A DNA stretch of 64,000 nucleotides from Blumeriella jaapii (GCA_009599575.1 VWND01000013.1:620001-684000); one strand, 5' to 3'; positions 1-13,160 are shown, counted from the stretch's first letter. Program-made: numbers and translations. The notes: generated from the letters alone by a model not told the origin.

Positions 1-1708
1 CGGCTCAAGATCCAACCAAGCCCATCATCGACATGCTCGACGCAGGTTCTCCAGCGCTCCTGGCTAGAATCGACATCCTGCATATGTCAGCGGTCAAGGA
101 TCGACCAGTGAACTTGTTTGTAACTTTACCTTGCCCTGGAGCTCATTCACGAACTTCGTGTATGGGAGAAGTGCATCTGATTCTACCACTGAAGCGAACG
201 CCTGGATTACTTTCCACATGAAGTATGATTGTAATGCCTCCTTCGAAGTGCTCGACAGGATGTCTGTGAGCTTCTTTTGATAGGAGGGCGAAGCTACAAT
301 GATACGGTTTGTCTTGACATCAGCTGGTTCAAGCTCCTCGATGATCATCGACAAATTGATCTGTGGTGTGAGCGCGTCTGCATCTTTGATCGACATCGGG
401 TTGTAGTATTTCTGAGAGAGTTAGCTCTACTGTCACTTTGGCGAGCAGAATCTCGTTTACGGTAACGTCATTGGCATCCTCTGCCTTCGGCGATGCTGCG
501 GCCAACTTTTTCTCCAATTCCACAATCTCATGGGCCAAACCTTCGCTCTGGACTCTTGATGCCATGTTTCCATGGCTGTTGGATCTCATCCATTCGGCAT
601 GGAGTGTTGTATTTTCATCCGAGTGGTTAGGATGCAACACAGCGAGAACCTCCGAGATGACGCTCTCGTACTTCTCAGTCACAGCCGCGTCACCGTACAG
701 TTCCTTCGCAGGGAGGCCGATTCTCCACGGAGGTGATGCCTGCACGGCAACGGAATCCGGATCCTTATCATCAGCGCCGGCGCCAAATGAAAGTAAAGCC
801 GAGATTCCCAATTTCGAGAGAAAGATGACCGTGGTACCCAGATCCTTGCTATCCTCTGCACTTACGAAGCTCCTTTCGCGGAATGCTGACTCCTTGATAG
901 GATACAGATCCTCGACTTGGTGAAGTATATCCCGCAAAGGTTGCAGTCCCACCTTCTTGACTGCATCTTCATCCATGCATGCATCGTATGCGGCCTTTAG
1001 CTTGTCAAAGTTCTGCTGGTCGACAGATGGGAGGTCGTTGAGTAGCTGTGCGGGGGAGAAGCTCGAATGCTGAAATGTGATGTCAACCTGTGCTCGGTTC
1101 CACGGTTGTAAGTCTGCGCACCTTTGAATCTTCTGGGTATGGTGCCTCCAGGATATGCCTTAGAAGCATCTGGGAGTTCTCCGCCATGATAGTGCCAGTA
1201 AAAGCATCGCCTTGATCCGGTCTCAGATCGTGACGTTCTGACCATCCGCCACAGACCATCTCCTCGAAGTTATTGCATGGATCAATGCTCTTGTAGTCGG
1301 GCGATAGGTTATAGAGGATCTCGGAGGAGGCATGTATACAAGCAGGGGTGACGCAGACGGAGGATTTGCTCTGTGTTTTCTTAGACCGGTAGACTGAGCG
1401 GCATTAGCGGGGTCAAATCCTTCGATGCGAATGCAGACGTCGACACTTACTTCCAAAGAAGACGCATAGAGTAATAATGGCGGCCAAAATCAACAGGCTC
1501 ATGACTATGCCAACTGCGTTACGGGCCAGCCATCGGGCTGCCTTCTTCGGACGGGCATCATCGGCATCGGTGGCTGGATGGGAATTTGGGAGCAGTGGAG
1601 CTCGCTCCTCAGCATCCTGGCCTAGAACACGCCGTGTCAATAGGCACGTCGTCCGGTCAGGGTCATCCGAGCGTGGTCGACAGGAGAGATGATCGTACCT
1701 CGAGCCAT
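1..1708 (-). CDS. M13-family metallopeptidase (neprilysin/ECE-like), N-terminal part, cut by window edge
   Basis: Type II membrane zinc endopeptidase family that trims peptides outside the cell or in the secretory lumen. Read on the minus strand as exons 1708-1699, 1621-1451, 1393-1122, 1069-461, 411-130 and 77 to below 1. All introns are GT-AG, 49-77 bp, and phases agree. The start is a 10-base exon whose intron restores the frame to an acidic N-terminus (QDAEERAPLLPNSH). One membrane anchor follows (about residues 40-60, GIVMSLLILAAIITLCVFFG), then the family signature region around DPCNNFEEMVCGGW, then YYNPMS and RWRTCVEHVDDGLGW. These are typical of the M13 N-terminal domain. The HExxH catalytic region would lie beyond the left edge, so activity cannot be judged here. 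About 470 residues are visible. Fungal M13 enzymes are usually about 750-900 aa. Family assignment is confident; substrate unknown. Confidence 0.88.
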
Positions 1709-2987
1709 CTTCTCCAGTCCTGAGCCGATGTCGCTACGTCGAGCTGTGACAGGACTGATGGTGCGTCGGCATCAGCAGATGTCAATCCCCGTGGAGAAGG
1801 GGTTCTTGGAGCGTACGCGAAAGTAGCAAGCACAGAAATCAACGAGGCCGTAAGATCTGGCGGTAGTGTTGTCGGGCACGCAGTAGGTTCAGATTCAGTT
1901 CCAGACCTCGATCGTCTTCTCCTGCTCCACCCGTGTTGTGCCCGTGGCCAGAATCGAGCCAGGAAACCAAAGGCGTCGTTCCAAGGTCGTTCGAGGTCGT
2001 TCGAGGTCGTTCGAGGTCGTCCAAAGGTCTTCCCAAGCGTGATGTTGATGGTTGATGGTTGATGGTGAGAATGAGTGAGGTGCGTGAGGTTGAGTGAGCT
2101 CACGATAAGCTCGGATGTGGAGAAGCTTCTTTCCTCTTTGGGTTTATCTGACTAGACCGAGTGCTGCGGGGGGCTCCTGCACTACACGTATTTCTGTACT
2201 ATGCTTACAGTACTTACAGTGCTGTCCAGTAAAGTACATTTGATCTTTCTCGACGACACGTGAGTACGTAAGGTAAGCACTTTCTATGAATCAGTGGTTC
2301 TTCTTAGCAATGCTGATTCCGCTACATGCAAACTCTGTACGAAGGCTTCACGACGGTAATGCTCGGACGCTTCTCGGGAAACTCGCCTCACTACGCGTTA
2401 TCTCTGTGCCTTCCTATTCCGATCTAGCTGGAGAGCTCAGAGTATCTCGATATTCTCAAGTATCACAGGCACTTTTACCTGAGAAAGGTGCAAGGTACTC
2501 AGTCGCAACCACTCAACCACTCAACCACCACAACCACTCTCAGAGTGATCAGATACAACAGAAACCTGCACTCCGTCAGGGAAACATGGTTCATCAAACC
2601 CCTCTGTTCGCACGACATGAGCACAGACTGTTTCACCTTCCGACAATCAACAGCTACACAGCTCCAAACCGAAACTCAACACCAGGATTCTCGAACGAAG
2701 GACCTCTTGTTGAACTCCTTATTCTAATCGCAGGTCTGAAAAGGGTCTGTGTGGGGACCTATGTCCAAGTCGTGCCTTCGCGAGTGTTGGAAATATCTGT
2801 GCTGAATTGGTGTGCAGAGAGTACTACTGTACTTGCAATACATTTACAGTACATACATACTGTACATACTACGTTTGCGCTTTTGCCACCCGTGGCAATG
2901 CATTGCGATCTAGAGCCTCGGAGCCTCGAAATAAGATTTTGATCGTCGACATGACAGGTGGATGCATATGTACTGTACAGTACTGTA
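1709..2987. other. Gene-free upstream region of the M13 gene
   Basis: No supported gene. It holds the presumed promoter and 5' leader of the minus-strand peptidase, including a decamer tandem repeat (1985-2020) and a GATGGTT repeat near 2043-2068. TACTG/CAGTA-type short repeats occur at about 2201-2225 and 2821-2875. Open frames here have no recognisable domains. Confidence 0.5.
1985..2020. repeat. Tandem decamer repeat (ttcgaggtcg)
   Basis: About three and a half head-to-tail copies of a 10-bp unit lie about 280-310 bp upstream of the M13 start codon, probably in its promoter or leader. Confidence 0.8.
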
Positions 2988-3425
2988 CATACCTGCCAGA
3001 AGGTCATTGCACCCCTCCTCTCCCAGACAGCCAAAATCAAGGGAACACGGCCAAGCTATAATTGATACTACCAAGCTAGAGTTCCGTCAAATTAAAATAG
3101 CAAAATCTTTCCATTTTCCAAAGGTCGTGGCCTCTTTTTCTCTTTACATTCGGTCGTATTGTATTTTATGGTCTTGGGATATCGATTAGCGACTACCATG
3201 GAAAATCACGCACACGCGGATGTCAAAGGTAAAAAGGGAATTCCGAAACATTACTGTAGAACCAAAGCAGCTAGATGAAAAAGCATGAAATCTAGATTTT
3301 TCTTTCGCCTGCTACACTGTGATGTGTAGGTTGAAATGTCGATTGGCTGTCTGGAATGTAGCTTGGCTAGATTGCGTCTACCTTGGCTGCCCGGGGGGAT
3401 GCCATGACCTTCTGGCAGGTGCCTG
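2988..3425. mobile_element. Candidate MITE with diverged terminal inverted repeats
   Basis: The left end (from 2991) and the reverse complement of the right end (from 3420) share ACCTGCCAGAAGGTCAT. Similarity continues inward with gaps for about 60 bp, including a shared CAGCCAA block and GCCAAGCTA at equivalent distances (3050-3058 and 3359-3367). TA dinucleotides flank both ends (2986-2987 and 3426-3427), as for Tc1/mariner-type insertions. The interior has no coding capacity, which suggests a non-autonomous element of about 438 bp. The family is unknown. TA flanks alone are weak evidence in this sequence. Confidence 0.5.
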
Positions 3426-3560
3426 TACGAAGTTTCTCTCGGCTGACACCATCAATTGCCCAGCACGTGACCCGCCCCCCCTATACAACGCATATGCGCG
3501 AATCGAGGCCGGGTACCAGGATCGGAATTTGTCCCTTACCCCGTACGTACAATACGTATA

Positions 3561-3621
3561 CATCATACTCCATCATACTCCATCATGCTCCATCATATTC
3601 CGTCATACTCCATCATACTCC
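3561..3621. repeat. Tandem decamer repeat (catcatactc, about six copies)
   Basis: Six imperfect copies of a 10-bp unit run directly into a TACTGTAC-type palindromic repeat at 3622-3660. Confidence 0.8.
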
Positions 3622-4180
3622 GTACTGTACATACAGTACTGTACTATACTGTACATACAGAGGAGGATCAATACGAAAACCTAAAAAGACCGCCAGTATT
3701 CTTCGTATCAACAATTTATCATATTCCGTGTTGCCACAGAGTGGTCGTGATGGTCCGATCGAGGAGGCGCTTTGGTCGTCCACGTCGAGCATCCATCTGA
3801 ATACTTTCCTTCTACTGAGTACCTTATAGAAGTGGACGACGACGACGACGACGACGACGACAACGAAGCCACGTTCTAGGGGTCCACGGCTTTTCTCGAT
3901 CGGGACTAACCTCCGTTCCCAAGACCCGCACCCTTTATTTACCTTCCTCGAGAGGCAAAAAGCAAAAAAGGGCAAAGGCAAAAGCGGAAAAAAAAAAGTG
4001 CATTTTTACCTGTACTGACGGGATTCGGCAAAGACTCGATCCGTGGTGTAAAAATAACGGCCCCTCTCCCCTTCTCTCGTATCTCTTTTTGTCTCCCACT
4101 TCTTCTATCACGGTGTCTTTTAGAGAGCGAGGCGACGCTCGATCAACCTGCTTGATCCGCCTATCTGTAAGTCATATATA

Positions 4181-4199
4181 TGTACTGTACAGTACTGTA
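4181..4199. repeat. TACTGTACAGTA palindromic repeat
   Basis: One of many dispersed copies. A TACTG run meets its own reverse complement, giving a self-complementary core. The same arrangement is seen at 2971-2989. Confidence 0.7.
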
Positions 4200-4279
4200 G
4201 GTCGGTAGACTCGACCGGTCAGTATCACAAGTGATGGATGGCTCTTGATAGATGCCTCTTCCTTTGTTTTGTTTCTTGT

Positions 4280-4422
4280 TCCCTCTCTCGGGCCTCTCTC
4301 TGGCCTCTCTCTCTGTGTTTCTCTCTCTCTCCCTCTCTTTTCTCTCTCTGTGTGTCTCTCTCTCTCTCTCTCTCTCTCCCTCTCTCTTTTTCTCTCTCCC
4401 CCCCCCCCTCTCTCTCCCCCCC
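4280..4422. repeat. Long CT (pyrimidine) tract
   Basis: About 140 bp of nearly pure pyrimidine on the plus strand (CTCTCT with C and T runs), ending about 620 bp upstream of the histidine kinase start codon. A similar tract precedes LTE1 at about the same distance, so a promoter or leader role is conceivable but unproven. Confidence 0.85.
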
Positions 4423-5042
4423 TCGCGTGAGTTTAGTTCTCTCCACCACCACTGTACTCGTGCCACCCGACCCGGTCAAGCTTCAGGTGGGTTCGGCATG
4501 GCACTTACTCCGTACTAACCAAACTTACCTACCTGACCGCGGCACCTGCGCCCGCGCTCAGGAGCACTATCATAATCAGGATCGAGATTGATCTGCGATG
4601 CGGGTATGGGAACGAGTTGACGCCGGTTGTTTGTTGATGTGTTTGTATGTTTGTTTGTTTTTTGTTTGTTTGCGAACACCGGTGTGGAGGTTGTGCCTGC
4701 CACCCATTTCTAGTCCAGCAGACAGCAGACAGCCGCTGGCCGCCACTACGTCATCCCCCCCCCCCCCGTCGGCGAGATCGACATCTCTTGCCTGTGCCTC
4801 GAACATTCATTCCCACTCCACTCCACACCACTCCCTCCACTCCACACCACAACACCACAACACCACATCACCACTCCACTCCAACTCCACACCGCGCCTC
4901 GTCGACTTTCACTATTCTCCCATGTGTGCTGTTCCAGGCCGGGAGTATCATCTCGCGACCCACAATACCAGACCCGCTGCCGTCTTGCACCACCCTCTGG
5001 CCCGCACGGCGGCAAGGGGCGCGCGCTTCCAGAGGCAACGGG

Positions 5043-8000
5043 ATGCCATCTCCCAAGCCTCCTCTGGACAAACCATCCTCTCCGCACCCCCGCCGCCCGA
5101 GCCATTTTCCTCGACCAAACAGCGATAAGTCGGCCCCCAAGTCTGCGAAGCATGGAGTAAAGCAAGCCTCTCCCTCCGTCTCAGTCAGCAAGGATTCGAT
5201 GTCGGATCTGCGTGCGGGTGCAAAGGCACCTCCGCAACCGGATGCGAGTGATACGGACCCAGGAACGACGCAAAGCTACAGGAGCAGAGAGCCAGGCGGC
5301 GATCATGGAGCAGCGTCGTTTGGGGCCACGCGCTTTTCGAAAGGGGATGTCCGCGCGGAAGACAAGATCGAAACCATCGACGCGGGTGAACCGGTCTCGG
5401 GACATACCAGGTTCGAAATCCCGACAAACACGACACCGGCCGAGGTTGAGAGGTTGCGAGCGGCTATGAATGCGCAGTTGCAGCTGAACCAGCACAGAGA
5501 GAAACTCGCCAAGCAGTTGGAGGGCGGCATAGAAGAGAGAGCAGTCGCGGGAACCTCGACACCAAGTGGCAAAGCGCGAGTCTCTCCCATCCATGAAGAA
5601 GCAATCTCGCCGTCTTTGGAAGACACCTGCGCTACTCCGATGACCTTCGGACGGGAAACGGCGTCGACGGACTCGGTCAGGACAATCAGAGGAGGAGTCA
5701 CGCCTGGAATCACGCCTGGGCATCTGGCGGCTAGCACCCCTTCGTACCCTTTTCCGCCCATGCGAACCCCGGGACAACTGAGCTTCAGCGGACATAGACC
5801 CTTCACAGCTTTGTCGCCTACCGTGAATCCCTCAAACTATGTAGGCGGCTCCTTTGACTTTGGCTTACAGGACCGAGTGGTATCTGGCGCAGGCACCCCA
5901 TCATCTGCCATGAGATTCCACCCTTCAGGAGCATCAGAATCGCAGGAAGATCCGAACTTCGAGGCGCCCAATCTCTATGATCTCAGCCTGATGCTTTCCT
6001 CCGAGGCCGGTCTTGATCCTTGGTGGACGACAGTTGTCGAAATCATGAGGAGTCTCTATCATGCCCACAGAGTCACTTTATCTGTACCGGCCGACTCGAC
6101 AGATACCGAGAATGTGCCCTGGGGTCAAAAGGCAACTTTCAATACCGCCCAGGAAGATGAATTGAGCCTGACCTATCTCCCCCGAGGGAGCAGCCTGGTT
6201 CCTAGCAGCGTGGACACAACCACCACCTCAATTTCGGAAGATGCCAATCCCCTAGAAGAGACTCCAGTAGCGGGATCGCCTTTTTACGGCAGTTCGTTGC
6301 GGCCTGGGCTTCTCAGCAGACATTCTTTCACCGCGTATGAGGACACCAAGCGAGATCCGACCTCAACCTCACAGGTAGCGAGAGCATCCCGCCCGAGCCC
6401 ATTAGTCAGAGCTAAGAGTTACCTTTCCGCTCGTCGAGATCTGCCGCCCCGAACGGCTACGCTCCGGAATGCGGAGCTTAGTCTTCAATCCCTGCAAGAC
6501 CATATGGCGTTCGAAGATGCAAAGCACCCAGCAGGAGAATGGGAGACCCGGGCAGGCGCAGGTAGAGAGGTGAAGGGCAGAATCTTCCCCGTACTACAAG
6601 CCTTGGACTATGAAGCCGAGCCCCTCATTGACAATAAGGGTGTATCACGAGTGGTAGAGCGTGGCAAGGTCATTGCTCTGACTCGCGACTACCCCTATGT
6701 CGACTGTGCAAGGGACGAGAAGAGTGGCAGCAGCAAATCTTCCGGTACCAGTACACATTCCAAAGAGTCGCCCAGCGACAAACCAAAACACTCTCGAATG
6801 CCGGATGTTAGCCCGAGGGTCTCGTTCTTCGGTGGTAGGCCGAGAAAGCACAGTGGCGCCAAACTGTCGAGCGAGAAAGGAAAAAGTTTGCCCACACGAG
6901 ATGAAGAAGGTGAGGAGTGTCTTCCTGTTCCCAACTACGAGGAGTACGAACAGGCTCCACCATCACCGTGGTCTCAGTCACCAGCCCCGTCTCCGGCGGT
7001 ACGAGTAGAAACTTCAGACAATCCTTTCTTTGCGAACGTTTCTGTCGATGAAGATACCTTCAACCCGGATGCCACTCCGGCTGATTATGCGGATCTCCCT
7101 CCCCCCCAAACGATCGGCACTGATCGATGCTGGACGGTACTCCATATCCCTTTGATACACCCGCTGCTGTCGAAGCCGGCCCAATCCTTTCGTTTGGATG
7201 CTGCTGCTATGGAGTCTAGGTCTGCTAGTCGTGGGAAAGGTGCTGAGTTTAGCTCCAAGGACGCCGAGGATAGACTAAAATCTAGACTTCCTAAAAAACA
7301 GCAGCAAACGCCCATAGCCATCCTCTCCATTTTGAGCCCTATCATCCCTTATCCTACGACCCTGCGGCGCTCTCTTGAGCACCTGGCGCCCCATCTTGCC
7401 ACATCGTTTTCGCTTTGCCGCCATTTCACGAATCTCGAGACTGAGATCTCGGGCTTGTCACGAAAGCGTCCTCACACAACAGGTTTTGGTGCGGTCACAG
7501 GAGATCTTGTAGTAGGCGAAACGGGATTCCCATACTCACCCAACGAGGAGGCTGATTCTCCCCAGTCTGCTGCCGATAGTATCACAAGTCCAAGTGACTA
7601 CTCTGGTGTTTCGAGAAGCACGGCTGGTGGCTCGCTAGTTGGTACACCGGGATGGGACCCAGGGAGTGTGGGACTCTCCACGGATAGAAGATCGGCTGGC
7701 GGAAGTCCGGGTTTCGTGTCGGGAGAAGGCTACTTCAGTAGCAAAAACCGACCAGGCGTTGGCCGGGTCGATACTGGCTCAGGTAGTAGCATCACCGGTG
7801 CCCGCCGATCTTCCAGGGACACATCGACGGCGGATACCCGATCTCAAAAGCTCTCTCGCCCTTCCGAGGAGATATCAAGGGACGTCTCTGAGAACCCTGC
7901 GCCTGAGCACGGAAACCATAGTCCAAAGGAGAGCAGATACAAGCAGGATGAAAGCCCTACTACCGATGCACCAAGACAGGAGCCTCGTGGCGGCCGTTCA

Positions 8001-11000
8001 TCCGAAACCCATGAAAACAGAGATGTCAGCCCTCCGCGACAATTCCAAGATGCACATCTCTCTCCCCGCCGCCAAGCTATGCGCGCTGCGTCAAATCAAA
8101 GGCCGGTGAAGTCTGAGAGACAACACACTCGACTCCATTCATATGGAGCAGATTTTGGGGCAACCTTTCAATCGTTACCCACCGCCACGCCTTCTGCCAA
8201 AGGTTCGATGACCGCTAAAGCGCTATCACAGGTAGGAACATCATCTGTGGCTCCTGACTACATGCCCCCACCATCAGACCGCGTCAAGGGAATCATGCTC
8301 GATTCTTTACCCATGCACATCTTTATCGCTCTGCCTCCGACGGGAGAAATGGTGTGGGTCAATAGTCGCTATCTCACTTATAGAGGGCAAAGCGTAAAAG
8401 ACCTTCATGAAGACCCCTGGGCTAGCATACATCCTGAGGAACGTGAAGATTACTTGGCAGCCTGGGGTCATGCGATTCGAACTGGAGAGCAATTCTCGAT
8501 GCAAGTCCAACTCCGGAGATTTGACGGTGCGTATCGCTGGTTCTATACACGGGCTGTGGGTCTGCGGGACAGCCGAGGAGTCATTGTTCAGTGGTACGGA
8601 ACCCACATGGACATTCACGATCAGCACATCGCCGAGGTGAAGGCGGCTAGGCAGGAGGAAATAGAGGCGTCGGAGGCAAAGCACCGACAACTCGCGAATC
8701 TTATCCCGCAAATCATCTTTTCGGCAACGGAAGACGAAGGAGTAACTTTTGCGAATCAGCAGTGGCTCTCGTACACCGGGCAAGACTTCGGCGATGCTAT
8801 GGGGCTAGGTTTCATGGACTATGTGCACCCCGAAGATCTAGCTAGATGCCATATCCCGATGAAGTTTCCCCCGATACCTTTAGGTAAGCTTTATTTTCTG
8901 GCAAACAAGAACTGGACTACGAGCCAAGACGTTTCTCGACATTCGGCTTAACCGCGTACTGATTTATTGAGCAGGTGCTGCGTCCAGGAAAGCATCAGAG
9001 CCTAGCCGGAATTCTTCTCAAGCTTCTTCTGGAGGCAAATCTGTTGTTTCTGAAGCTCTCACTGATCGAACCATCAAGGGTGTCTATCAAGCCTTTTCAA
9101 GAACCAACAGTTCCAGCAGTGGTTCCATGTACGAATTACCTAGCGGGGACCTGTCTCAACTAATGAAAGCTGGTGTGATCAAGGTAGAGATAGACGGCAA
9201 TGGGCAAACTTCTTATAGCACCGAAATTAGGCTCAGGTCTAAGTCTGGGGAGTACCGGTGGCATCTTGTTCGTTGCGTCGAAATTGACAACATCAATCTC
9301 GGAATTGGTGATGGGTCCTGGTTTGGCGCCTGTGCAGACATCAACGATCACAAGCTGCTCGAAATGAAACTTAAAGATGCCATGGATTCAAAGAGCAAGT
9401 TCTTGAGTAACATGTCCCACGAGATTCGGACTCCTTTGATTGGCATCTCAGGAATGATCGCTTTCTTGCAGGACAGCCCACTTGACGACGAGCAAATTGA
9501 TTACTGCAACACGATAGCAACGAGTGCCGATGGCCTTCTCAGCATTATCAACGATATCCTGGATCTTGCGAAAGCTGATGCGGGCATGATGAAGCTTCAA
9601 TACGACTGGTTCCATACTCGCTCTTTGGTCGAAGAAGTTAATGAGATAGTCTCCACCATCGCAATGACTAAACGTCTCGAGGTCAACTACGTCGTCGATC
9701 CCGAGGTACCGGACATGGTCAAAGGGGATCGTTTCAGAGTCAGACAAATTCTTCTGAACGTCATCGGTAATGCTATCAAGTTTACAGATAATGGAGAAGT
9801 CTTTAGTCGATGCAAGGTGCTGAAGACGCCGTCCGCGAATGTCGCAGGCAACGAAACCGTTCTTGAGTTTTCGATCATCGATACTGGCCGTGGCTTCACA
9901 CAAGAAGAGGCGGAGAAGATTTTCAAACCTTTCAGTCAGATCGATGCAAGCAGCACTCGAACACAAGGAGGCACTGGCTTAGGCCTGGTCATTTCGAGGC
10001 AGCTTGTTGAACTTCATGGTGGCATGATGGAAGGTACTGCGATCCCTGGCAAAGGCGCAACTTTCACTTTTACGGTAAAATTTCAGGTGCCCACCGATTC
10101 GGATCATCCACCGCCGGCAGAAGTAGCTACACCGAGCAAGGTGCGCTCAGTAAGAGGCTCTCTCCGATCCTCGCTCTCATACGATACCACAGCGCGTGCT
10201 ATCCAGCAGGCAGGTGGCAATCCTCTGCTTGCCAACAAATTGTTTAGCTCGCCAACCGTCGAAAGGTAAACTCGACTCCATCCTGAAGATTTTCTGTGCT
10301 TTTGAGGGATCCATTCAAGAAACTTGACTGCCAGTTATCTCCCTTACAGACTCTAGCTAATTATTACGCAGCCCACGAACCGAATCGTCGAGCACCAGCT
10401 CGCAAGGGATGAGATCCTCGGGAAGTTCAGCTCCGTCGATCCACTCTTTGAGATCACAGACTACGCAGCGAACGTCAGTTTCTTCTCTACCTCCAGCACT
10501 GGAGATTTTTGGAGAAGCTGCCCGAGTCATCGCGACCGACCCTTTGAGTATGAAATTGGAACTTCCGGACCGACTTTCACCTTCTTCGATCGAGTCGCAA
10601 TCGGAATCGACATCTCAAAATGTCACGCCCACACCTTCTTCACAACTGAGCCCGCCTAGCAATGCTCTCGATCCGAAGCCTGATGTTGAAGTGAAGAGAT
10701 TTCGTCCTCCCATGTATTCGATTCTACTCATCTGCCCACAGGAGCATAGCCGGGAAGCCACAACTCAGCATATTGAGATGACCTTGCCGAAAGATGTCCC
10801 GCACAAGATCACTGGCTTGTCCAGTGTGGAGGAGGCTCGTACCATGATTGGCGGAGCGAATCCTGTCCTCTTCACTCACGTTGTTTTGAACCTTGGCTCT
10901 GGTGAAGATATTGTTGCTTTGGTGGATCAAATCATGGGATCTATTTCGATGCCTTCGACCTCGGTACGTGTCTTGGTGATGCCTCGACTTAAACTCAAAC

Positions 11001-11783
11001 TTCGCTTTCGAGACCTTGAAAGTTTGCTGACTATCCTGTTCAACAGATTGTTGTTCTTTCCGACCCTGTCCAGAGACAAGAAGTGATGAGGGTCGCAACT
11101 GATTACAACTACGACCAGCTGGCAAAGGATAACCGTCTTACCTTCATCTACAAGCCGGTCAAACCTTCACGATTTGCGGTGATCTTTGATCCGGATAAGG
11201 AGAGAGATCTCAGCACCGATCGAAACCGCTTCCAATCGCAGCAACAAGTAGCTCGCACCAGACAGAACTACACTGATGTCAGAGAGCGAGTGGGCGACAG
11301 AGGTTACATCGTCTTATTGGTCGAAGACAATTTGACCAATCAGAAGGTCTTGCGCAAGTACCTGGAAAAGATTGGCATTGAGGCGGAATTGGCTCTCGAC
11401 GGTGTTGAATGCACTGATAAGTTGTTTTCCAAACCCCATGACTATTATTCTTTGATTTTGGTAAGTCCCTCGCGTTCTCGGCCGACCTGCTCATCGCATC
11501 CTTACGTATCACGCAGTGCGATCTCCACATGCCCAACAAGGATGGCTACCAAACCTGCCGCGAAATCCGGGCCTGGGAACGCAAAGAAATGCATCCGCAA
11601 ATACCTATCCTCGCCCTTTCCGCCAACGTCATGGCAGACGTCAAGAACCAATGCATCGCGGCAGGCTTCAACGCTTACATCGCCAAGCCGGTCGACTTCA
11701 AGAAACTCAGCACGGCCATGGGCGACCTCCTCGACCTCACGGAACCCAGATCAGCCGCTCCTATTCTGAAGGGCTTTACATAA
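5043..11783 (+). CDS. Hybrid histidine kinase with PAS domains, degenerate receiver and C-terminal receiver
   Basis: Two-component sensor expected to autophosphorylate and relay phosphate to a histidine phosphotransfer protein and on to Ssk1/Skn7-type regulators. Exons 5043-8883, 8975-10265, 10372-10963, 11047-11460 and 11517-11783 join in phase to give 2134 aa. The start is the first ATG opening the conserved-looking Ser/Pro-rich part (MPSPKPPLDK). Residues 1-1000 are mostly disordered, with GAF-like segments near 310-560 and 760-800. PAS1 begins near residue 1091, and PAS2 (about 1215-1375) carries a Ser-rich insertion. The H-box MSHEIRTP has His1429. The N-box is RQILLNVIGNAIKF, and the ATPase motifs are DTGRGF and GGTGLGLVIS. 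A receiver-like segment (about 1790-1920) has Asn where the phospho-Asp is expected. The last receiver has Asp2048 in CDLHMP and a late AKPVDF lysine. Exact fungal HHK group not assigned. Confidence 0.93.
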
Positions 11784-12576
11784 TCGTAGATCTCTTCCTC
11801 TAGCATTTGTCTTCGTTCGGCGTTCGCGATGATGCATTTTTCTCGGCGTTGGGGGGGGGGGGCATCTGGTTCTTTGATCTGGCGCAGGTGGATAAGCGAG
11901 CGAGCGAGTGGGCAAGCACATCATCTAGATTCCCCTTCTTTCATGTAACTGGAACGTTCTTCTACAAAGCTGGCATTGTTGCATGGCGCTGCTGCTGCTC
12001 TTTCCTGCGGGGTTTGGCCATCTTATTGCTTCTTTTCCCCCTTTCTATGTTCTCACCTTTTTTTTTGTTTCTCTTTTCCCGCGGCGCGAAGGAGATGAGA
12101 TATGTAAAATTATGTATGACTGGACGGCTGACTTTTTTTTCTCTTCTCTTCCTTCTAAAGCAGTGGTAGTGGAGGAGGAGGAGGAGGAGGAGCCGGCGGC
12201 GGAGGAGGAAGGATCAATGACTTGAATGGATTTCGTGGGCCAGGATGGATGGCGAGTTTGGAGCTAGGATGAATCGCTAGCTAGCCAGGATGGATGGATG
12301 GATGGATGGATGCACGAATGAACGAATGTATGGATACCGTAGTTACGTATCGTGAGACTATCGTATCAGATCTGAGACTGGGCTTTTGGTTCTGACTTTT
12401 GACTGTTGGATTTGCTGTTTTGATATGGTGTGTAGGTGTGTGGAAACCCATACATCTTACAGTACCGTCCGTCCAGCACAGCACAGCACAAATACACAAA
12501 CAGTCAGCACCAAAATCCCACTCCATCCCGGCCTTTCCCCCCTTTACCGTACCGTACCTTACCCTGCGATAAGTAT

Positions 12577-12780
12577 CGTACAGTACTGTACCGTACTGTA
12601 GATACTTCGGAACCCAACAGCAACCACGACAACCCTTGCGTGCACCGGCAGTCTGAAGTCCGAAGAACGGGGAAGGGAGGGGAGGTAGGCGGGGCGTGTT
12701 GGATGGAAGGGGGGTGCAGAGACTTTTTGCATCGTACTGTTCTGTACTTGTTGTACTGTACTGTACTGTACTGTACTGTA
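12577..12780. repeat. TACTG/CAGTA repeat cluster
   Basis: Two arrays (12577-12600 and 12733-12780). The second is an almost perfect run of the pentamer TACTG. A GTACC variant lies just before the first. Confidence 0.8.
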
Positions 12781-13160
12781 GGTAGTTGGGTATATGGGTA
12801 GGTGTATATGTCTGTGTGTGTGTGTGGAGGAAGAGGGAAACTTCTATTATATTTGCGTGTGAGTTGAGGGGGGGGGGGACGTGAAACGAAACGAAACGAA
12901 ACGGATGGAGGGATGGATGGATGGATAGTCCGGGGTGGTTGAAACGAAACCTGGAGAAGGCTGAACCTGGACTATCGCAGTGGGTGGTGAGTGGGTGATT
13001 GTCTGGCGAGGGAGGCGGAAGGTTAGGTTGTTTATCTTTACTTAGTAACTTCTTCAAGCAAAGGAAGGGTTGGTTGAGAGGGGGAGAGCCGAAAACCAAC
13101 CGAGAAAGGTTACTTATACTTATACTTAGCTCCGGGCGGGAAACATGATAAAGTGTGAGT

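Larger units (their letters stand above)
3426..5042. other. Gene-free region upstream of the histidine kinase
   Basis: No supported gene. It contains a decamer repeat (3561-3621), TACTG/CAGTA repeats (3622-3660 and 4181-4199), a GAC trinucleotide run (3836-3861), a long CT tract (4280-4422) and a CCACTCC-rich minisatellite (about 4795-4890). The last 600 bp are probably the promoter and leader of the downstream kinase gene. Confidence 0.5.

Noticed and set aside
1663..2103. 146-codon minus-strand frame upstream of the M13 start
   Set aside because: Includes the decamer repeat and lies in another frame from the peptidase. The 10-base first exon at 1708-1699 gives a better start.
4161..4518. 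Arg/Glu-rich and Leu/Ser-rich frames
   Set aside because: Translations of the CT tract, open in several frames at once.
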